Part shown: positions 57,441 to 64,000 of the stretch, piece by piece
How the letters are laid out: each line of letters starts with the position of its first letter
How positions within the stretch are numbered: position 1 is the first letter of the stretch
Source: Andrena cerasifolii
Taxonomy: Eukaryota; Arthropoda; Insecta; Hymenoptera; Andrenidae
Assembly: GCF_050908995.1 (NCBI RefSeq)
Contig: NC_135119.1
Location: 27,247,001 to 27,311,000, forward strand
Length of the DNA: 64,000 bases
Direction: 5' to 3'
The notes under the pieces: model-generated
Databases searched by the model: none
Told to the model about the DNA's origin: nothing
Seen by the model: the letters and a program-made list of their open reading frames with translations, nothing else
Translations under genes and position numbers: made by a program

Positions 57441-58690
57441 ATTCATTAAAATTTAAATGGTGAAACTACAGTTCAGAGACACCGTCGATTTCACTCGCTC
57501 CATTACCAGGTGCATTAAATTCAACCCCCAACAAACAGATTTACAACAAAGTCTCTTAAAAGATTTACCAGAGATCCACTTTTACCCCGCGCATCAATTG
57601 AACTGTAGTTTCGACAGGCTAGATCGGAACACGCTGGTTTCGAATTTTCACGATTCCTTTTAGCGACGTTGCTGTTCACGCCGTGGACAGATTAGATGTA
57701 AAACGATGGTTCCGGCTCGTATAACGATTAAAAAAGAGAAAACGAATTCTTAAACAATAACAAGGTGTACACCACATGATACTAGAATCACATAAACGCT
57801 CGATGGCCAGGCTTAGAGTCTCTTCGCCTGGGTGTCTTTGACGATACACGATTACTTCGACCCGGGGGAACGTCGCGAGTGTTCCCGCGAATGTCAACGA
57901 AATAATAATAATACCGGTCGGCCCCGGCTCTTCTTCCCTTTCTCTTTCCGTCGTTCGTTCTGGAAACGTTTCACGTCGCGGGTGCAATGACTGACTTCGG
58001 GATCGCCTTGCGAGAAATTCGGCAGAGATCAGTTCGGTACGCTTTCAAGGGGAACCTCTGTTCGATAAAAGTACAAGTATAAAATTCGTTGCACAGGGCG
58101 AGCCACATATATAAAGGTTGTCCACCGTGCTCAATTTCACTCCCGGCGAAACGACACAATCTACTTGTTTAAGATTTCAAGCTCGTTTAATAAAAATATT
58201 GTGGATGGACGAGTCATATGGATTACCCTGTGTAATATAACTATACAACGCTGTCCGTGATTTAACATCCTAACAGATCTTTGTTGCCAAGCGTACTTGT
58301 TCGATAAAGCTCGCTCGAGAAAGTTCTTTCCACGCCATTGCCGCTGACTGTTTAATTGCCATTTTCTTGCAACGCTTGCGATCATTTTGTGAGTTAATGT
58401 AATTGACTTTTTCCCTATAACCCAACGCATCGATTAGAGGTGACGTGTCTCATGGTCAGTAAAATTGGGAAATAGATTTATCTGTGGTATACAGAGTGGT
58501 CGGAAGCTGCGGATGAGAAGTTGATTGGGTGGTAGAGTTTAAGAAGAAACGAACAGGCTTTGGTGAACATAGCCGGGTCAAATTAATGCAGATGGTAAAG
58601 AAGATACAATTAAAGAGAATGTGCATACGTGTTATCCAAAATATAAAGAATTGTGCACGACGGATCGAAAAACCTATTCCTTCGTTGGGA
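57441..58690. other. Intergenic, no gene recognised
   Basis: Short overlapping frames on both strands without domains or splice pattern. Nothing further could be assigned. Confidence 0.4.
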
Positions 58691-58694
58691 ATTT

Positions 58695-58881
58695 AATGGG
58701 GATGGGTTTGGCCTAGCGTCGAAACCTCGAAACCCAAGAAAGTTTCGAGTTTCAGGAATTCGGAAGTTTGTACTTTTTTCGGGATTCGAAACTTTCGAAA
58801 ACCTGATAAGGAAGTGAGTTTCGAAGCTTTACAAACTTTCAGATTTGAGTATTTAAAAATTAGCTTCGAACCCACCCTTAG
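58695..58881. mobile_element. Diverged, shortened copy of the TAGGGGTGGG hAT-like family
   Basis: Starts near GGGGATGGGTTTGGCC, then GTCGAAACCTCGAAACCC, and ends TTAGCTTCGAACCCACCCTTA. This matches the family at 40.64 and 60.66 kb in reverse orientation, with much of the middle missing. No target duplication remains. Confidence 0.6.
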
Positions 58882-58978
58882 TATCCATAGCGAAGTCCCC
58901 TAGTGATTCTTAAAAAAAATGTATATCTCAAAAACGATTAATCCGATTATGTAGTTCACTGTAACTTATTTGTCTCTT

Positions 58979-59172
58979 TTAACCCTAAGCCGCCGGTGAT
59001 TTGATCCTCCATTTTGGTCCACAATTTTGTTCATGCTCGGAATAAGCTTTCGTACTAAATTTCGATATAAAATTCAAATCTCCTTGAAGAAATGATAGTA
59101 ATAAGTGACACAAGTAGATTGATATGTAGAATGGGTCCAAGTAGACCCTGTATCCGCTAGCTCAGGGTTTAA
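58979..59172. mobile_element. TTAA-flanked MITE, TTAACCCT/GGGTC family (short copy)
   Basis: TTAA at 58979-58982 and 59169-59172. Ends are CCCTAAGCCGCCGG and, on the minus strand, ACCCTGAGCTAGCGG; inside the right end lies GGGTCTACTTGGACCC. It is about 194 bp. Confidence 0.7.
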
Positions 59173-59393
59173 CGACTCTACGAGCCAGTCAAATTTACAG
59201 CCGCAATTCTGAAACACCCTGTATGGTATGGCAATTAACAGAACGCGACTGCGACAGGAGCGTGTCATTGCAGGAGGCAAACGGTTCCGCCACGTAGAAA
59301 CTCGCAGGCACTTGGGATACAGTATACATTTAGTAGGAAGGTTTGGTCCGACAGTCCTGTATTAACTGCTGACTGCGTCTCAGCTCCACGTCA

Positions 59394-62300
59394 TCACATA
59401 TGAATCGTCGCCGCCGTGTAACGTGCTTCCCCTCTTCGCCAACTCCACTGACTTGGTCGGTACTGTACAACAAATTAATCGTTAGTTTATCGACGTTGGC
59501 CTTCAGATAATCGTGCATAACCAGCGAGTCTTACCCTAATTAACATTTGCCCTGAGGCGCTGTGAGGATTGCGATAAGCGTACGCAGCCCAGGCCACTAG
59601 GCCCATCACTAACCCAATCACTAGGAGAATTCCTATTATCCCAGAAACTCCCATGTTCATGTTACTGTCCCGAGCTGGAAAATTTCAAAGCAATGCTTTC
59701 AATGATCGTCGAGGAAAGGTTTTAAAAAGGGGAGGTGTGACGAACTAGATGTCTTTTGGAAGAAGCTGCTTCTGATTAGAACTGTAGCTAATTTGAAGTC
59801 CGTTTAATTTCGCGAGCGTCTTAAAGCTTCAACCCTTTCGCTGTATGAGAGTATAGAACAGTAGATGGGAAGATCCCGCACCCGGAAATTCAAAAAAAAA
59901 AAAATATGAAACTTTGGGGATGTGTAGAAGATATTATATAGGTATGTGTTACGGAATTGTGTATGCTGCGCAAATTCACTCTAATGCGGTGAAATTAGGA
60001 TTAGGTTGATTAGTTCAGAGATTCATTTGGTTGTCAATATTCTAAAAGTCATTAATACTTATCAGCTTCTACGTTTTGAATTAAGGAGAGTTATTAATTT
60101 ACGTCCAAAAGATTATCATCTAGATCCTCCTCTTATACGAGTGCTCTATAACAGCATATGAATCTTACAACGCTCCAAAGGTCTCGTCCCCGATCTCTCT
60201 TGCTTCGCATTCATTTCACTGTCCGTGACAGTCTCCTCTGAATGCACGTGCAGAACGTGATTGAACTCCTTCTCCTCCTGTTGCTCTTTGTACGTTGTAG
60301 TCGACGGCGGCGGGCAATTGTCCACGTCCTTTATCTTCCTCACGTCGCAGCCTTTCAGCAGCCAGTCCTGTCGCGACCTGAACGTCCCGGTGCTGCACTG
60401 ATTTAGCTCGGTGCACCACTTGCAGTCGAACTCCTTCAGCTTCGTCAAACAGTCTCTGCAGTTGTCCATCTCCAAGCAGGTGGGCAAAGCGTTCAAGTAG
60501 ATCACCGTCCAATTCTTGATGTCCTGCCGATTGAAGTTGACGCGATGGTACTCGTATATCGTTTTCCTGCGAACGACTGCAAGAAATACCAAGTCAGATG
60601 GTTACTTCGCCCGGATCACACTCGCGATTCAGTTGAACGACTTCAGAAGTAGTTTTAACTAGGGGTGAGTCCGAACCTAATTCTTGAATTCTCGAATCTG
60701 AGAGTTCGTCAGGCTTCGAAACTATCGAAACTTTTGGAACTTGAGACTTTCGGAACTCGAAGCTTTCGGAATTTGAAGCTTTCGAAATTCGAATCTTTTG
60801 GAATTTAAAGCTTTCGGAACTCGAATCTTTTGGAACTCGAAACTTGAAGTGCTGATTCTGTTTTGTAAGTGGAATATCTAGCTCGACTTTCGAATCACGA
60901 AAAAAGTGCAAAGCACCGAATTCTCGAATCTCGAAATTTTCATGGATTTTGAGGTTTCGACGCTTCGAGAAACCCACCCCTAGTCTTAACCCTCGCATGG
61001 CGGACACTGGGGTCAATTTGGACCCATCCTCAAGATCGAACTTGAACTTGGAGATTCTTGAGATTCTATACTTCAACTACCTTATAATGTTATACCCTTT
61101 CCATAATTTCCACGCGATAAAGATGAATAATACTACGAGGTAAAATAGAAACTTATGTCGTCCGCTATCCAAGGGTTAAACGTCTTCGAGAGTAGCTACC
61201 CTGGCTTGACTCACAGAACACTATTCTATCCATGATGTAAGCGTCGCTGAGCCCAATTTTAACAGGATGGGCCGAATCATCGATGAGCTCGACCATTAAG
61301 GGAATGACTGAATAGACGAAAACGATGTCGCCATTTTGATGCAAAGTCACCTGGAATGTGAAGGCGCCAGCGTCCTGTTTATCTTGCAAAACGACGTTCT
61401 CCCATACAACCGTGAACGCGGTCCCTGCAATCATACAGTCATTATTTATTTATGCTTCGTCAGAGAGCAAACACTTTTTTAAAATACTTTATTACGATAC
61501 TCTCCGTCCTTGTTTCTATTCTTCTTCTCCCTCGTGTATCATACGAGCGGAATAAGGATTTTACAATAATAATAAGTGCGGCTCGTGGCTGGCGACGTAC
61601 CATTGTCAGCGTACTTGACGAAACTGTCGTTCGACAGGCGTGTATCGAAGTTCGCCATCAACGGCGCGATGTACTGCGTGGCGGCCAGCCAGCTGTGAAC
61701 GTATTCGCCGGTGTAGAGGAAGCCGCCGGTGGCGATGGTGATGTTGCGAACTTTGTGGCCATAGAACGGGAAGTCGAACTTCAGCTTGACGGTCTGCGAG
61801 AAGGGGAAAGAAAATTGTGGCGTCAGTGCTGGTTTCTTTAAACATTATCCTGGACAAATTTAGTTTTGGGAAATCCTCTTTCAAGTCAGCCGAGCCAGTC
61901 GTTTCTAATATCCGCCCGATACTAGAAATTCTAAACGGTTCAAGCTGAATTAACAGAACAACGAAGACTCACAGCGGCGCGGCGATGGCTCTGGCTAAGC
62001 AGACGATTGACCTTCAGCTCTCGATGATTGTCTATGTCCACCCAGTGCTTCTTGCCCATCGCCTCGTCGATGATGAACGTGCTGTTGTAATACTGATGCG
62101 TGTCGTACTCGATCTTCGTGATATTGTGCTGGGACAGTGTCTTGTTCGTCACGTCGGAGAACTTGCTGATGGAAATGTCCCCGATGGTGCTGTCGTGCTC
62201 CTCCTTGCCATCCGCGGCCGCGGCCTTCGCCGGCTTCTTGTTGGCCTCCGTCGCCTTGTTCGTCACGTTGTTCCACATGGTTTGATTGGCCCACACGTAT

Positions 62301-63816
62301 GGCGGAACCTGTGAAAACGATCTTACATTAGCACCGACAGGCGAGGAGTATTTTCTACAAAGATATCGGCTTGCCAAACAATATCTAAGCCTATAGATGG
62401 AGTCAAGCTACTCTACAGTTACGCTTCGATACTAGATCGGTTAAACCCCCCACTCTAGTTCACGGCTACCTTCTCTTCAGACATGCGCATCAGAGCCTTC
62501 GTTATGGACTGTCGGAGATGCTCGTTTTTAGTTTAGAAACTTACTGGAGTCTTTGTAGGAGAGTTCATCGGGGATGAAGCCGCTGTTGGTGGCTTCAGCG
62601 TGGTCGAGGTCGCCTGCTTCACCGTCCAGACCGCTGTCGTAGATGGGAACGAGGCGGTGGAAGGCTCGCTCGCGTTCTCGGTCGAGTAAGGAACGTTCAG
62701 AGCTGCGTTCGACGCGTTGACAACTGTCTGCGATGGTTGTTGCGACGGCTGTTGCGGTGGCTGTTGCGGCGGCTGTTGCGGCGGCGGTTGCGACGGCTGT
62801 TGCGGTGTGGGCTGCTGTTGCGGCGGTTGCTGCGATTGCTCCTGGGAGACCGCAGGCTCGGTCCTGACGAAAGCAGCTTTCTCGTACGTTGCTCGGCGCT
62901 GTCTGCTGAGCTCCTCCTCCTCGTGATCGGATACGTAGCTGAATAACACTGGCCCATGGTCGGCTCGGGATTGCCCTCTCGATTGGCCCAGTTCATAGTG
63001 GTATCGATCTGCAAAATCAGGAATAAGACAATGGTGAGAGTTTTGGTCTTTTTTTTATATTTATGTAGGATTGTGGCGTAAAGGGGCCTCCAGACGCTGA
63101 TATATGTTGCAATGAAACATTGATGCGTGCATCTTGCATCTCACCCTCCTGGCTGGTGAGCAAGATGCCAGTTTTATGAAACCTGTATCACGAAGGGGTT
63201 AAAGTCACACCTTCAATTTCTTAATCCTTCAATTTTCCCCTCAGTACTTCCTCTTCTCCGGTACCTTTCCCTCTCGATTCATACCCTCTTTCATTTCCAC
63301 CTCCCTGCTCCACCATGACTTACAACCCCTCACTCGTCCCACCATGACTCACAATCCTTTTCAACCTCTCTCTCCTCTACCATGACTCCAACCTTTTCCT
63401 CTCCTCTCCATCTTCTTCCTTTCTCCTCTTCACCTCCTATGATCCACCACATCGCACAAAAAACATCCACTAACCCCAGCCAAGATCAATTAACGCGAAG
63501 CCAGCTAGAAAGAGAACATTCATGGGCCAGTCAAGGCGGACAACGAGTCGTCTATTTCGATTGACGTCTCGCAGTTCCATCAACGACGCCCGTCCTAATG
63601 CCAGACGTGACTCGAATGAACGGCGAGTGCGCGCCGTCTCGTGTCCGACGACCATTCGAATCAATTCACGGGCCGCACACGCACGGACGGGCGGGCCTGC
63701 GTCGCTAAAGGGGTCGCGTTCGGCCGCTTTACGCGCGGGCCTGCGTCAACCGAGCGGCAAGTGGCCCAGATCAGTATGAATTCTAATAACCATCGATGCC
63801 AATCATGCTCCTCCAT
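59394..63816 (-). CDS. Plexin-domain-containing protein (PLXDC1/2 family), type I membrane protein
   Basis: Minus-strand exons with matching phases: 63008-62545, 62308-61973, 61793-61601, 61424-61215, 60576-60169, 59674-59535, 59462-59394 (606 aa). A tentative first exon starting at 63816 encodes MEEHDWHRWLLEFILIWATC, a signal-peptide-like start, but its donor must be in phase 1 and only a weak site fits, so an extra exon may be missing. Order of parts: a Pro/Gln-rich low-complexity stretch; a nidogen-like region typical of PLXDC (LLSQSHRRAA, VKLKFDFPFYGH, YADNGTAFTVVWENV, HQNGDIVFVY); a PSI domain with its Cys pattern (LPTCLEMDNCRDC, then CKWCTELNQC); one membrane helix (IIGILLVIGLVMGLVAWAAYAY); and the conserved PLXDC tail (YRPSQWSWRRGEARYTAA) ending IHM. 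Vertebrate PLXDC1/2 are receptors reported to bind PEDF; an insect ligand is unknown. Confidence 0.9.
60660..60982. mobile_element. hAT-like TAGGGGTG family element in a PLXDC intron
   Basis: Starts TAGGGGTGAGTCCGAACC and ends CGAGAAACCCACCCCTA, with octamers GTTTTAAC and GTCTTAAC on the two sides (7 of 8 match). It shares CTGATTCTGTTTTGTAA and the TTCGAAA-rich body with the copy at 40.64 kb. Tandem short repeats (CTTTCGGAACTCGAA) fill the left half. Confidence 0.8.
60986..61179. mobile_element. TTAA-flanked MITE, TTAACCCT/GGGTC family, abutting a hAT element
   Basis: TTAA at 60986-60989 and 61176-61179, ends CCCTCGCATGGCGGAC and, on the minus strand, CCCTTGGATAGCGGAC, with GGGGTCAATTTGGACCC inside. 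Its left TTAA lies inside the target duplication of the hAT-like element at 60660-60982. Same PLXDC intron. Confidence 0.75.
62700..62840 (-). repeat. In-frame Pro/Gln triplet repeat in PLXDC
   Basis: An imperfect GGC-TGT-TGC-type tract (read on the minus strand as CAACAGCCGCC units) that encodes PQQPPQQPPQQPS-like sequence within the largest PLXDC exon. The GC-rich repeat also opens Gly/Cys- and Arg/Leu-rich frames on the opposite strand, which are not genes. Confidence 0.85.
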
Positions 63817-64000
63817 CGTTACCCGCGTTTCGGTGCCCTGCGAACGCTCTTGCCGCGTTCGGAATAGAAAATGGGAACAGGGGGGTTTAAAAAAAAACAT
63901 AACGCCACATTTTCTACTTTCCTCGTTTTCAATAATTACTAAGAGTTACTTAATCGTTTACGTAATAGCCAACTTTCTACGTACACAATATTATACCCGC

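Overview
This window is eukaryotic nuclear DNA from an insect. It is AT-rich between genes, has spliced genes with GT..AG introns, carries many short non-autonomous DNA transposons, and its proteins are animal families. The style (AT-rich intergenic DNA, GC-rich islands, Tigger, hAT and TTAA-type elements) suggests a hymenopteran such as a bee, wasp or sawfly, but that lineage call is an inference. No rRNA, tRNA, CRISPR or bacterial operon was seen.

Layout. 1-9.2 kb has no recognised gene: decayed transposons (a Tigger-like element with a TTAA element nested in it, a hAT MITE with an exact 8-bp target duplication) and unassigned sequence. 9.2-31.8 kb, minus strand: one 22-kb gene of 8 coding exons that I rebuilt by matching splice phases, predicting 851 aa with an N-terminal coiled coil, a long disordered Ser-rich middle and a C-terminal CAP-Gly domain. 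Its introns are full of foldback MITEs and minisatellites. 34.0-39.6 kb, plus strand: a complete 13-exon Golgi apparatus protein 1 (GLG1/ESL-1) gene of 1127 aa. 42.36-44.59 kb, plus strand: a complete 4-exon small C-terminal-domain phosphatase (CTDSP/SCP family), 292 aa, followed by about 6 kb without a gene that may be partly its 3' UTR. 53.3-55.2 kb, minus strand: an intact, intron-less Tigger/pogo-type transposase ORF (611 aa) with its DDD triad preserved and no terminal repeats visible. 59.39-63.8 kb, minus strand: a plexin-domain-containing protein (PLXDC1/2 family), type I membrane protein, seven well-supported exons plus a tentative signal-peptide exon.

The genes do not form a pathway. 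Two encode cell-surface or secretory-route membrane proteins (GLG1, PLXDC), one a likely nuclear phosphatase, one a probable microtubule-associated protein. What links the region is repeat biology. At least five elements start TTAACCCT and share an internal GGGTC/GACCC motif, a further one (5.8 kb) has only the ends, at least seven elements have TTAAGGGG-type ends and several fold into long hairpins, and there are several hAT-like elements. Many sit in introns and nearly fill some of them, so they would be transcribed as hairpin RNA.
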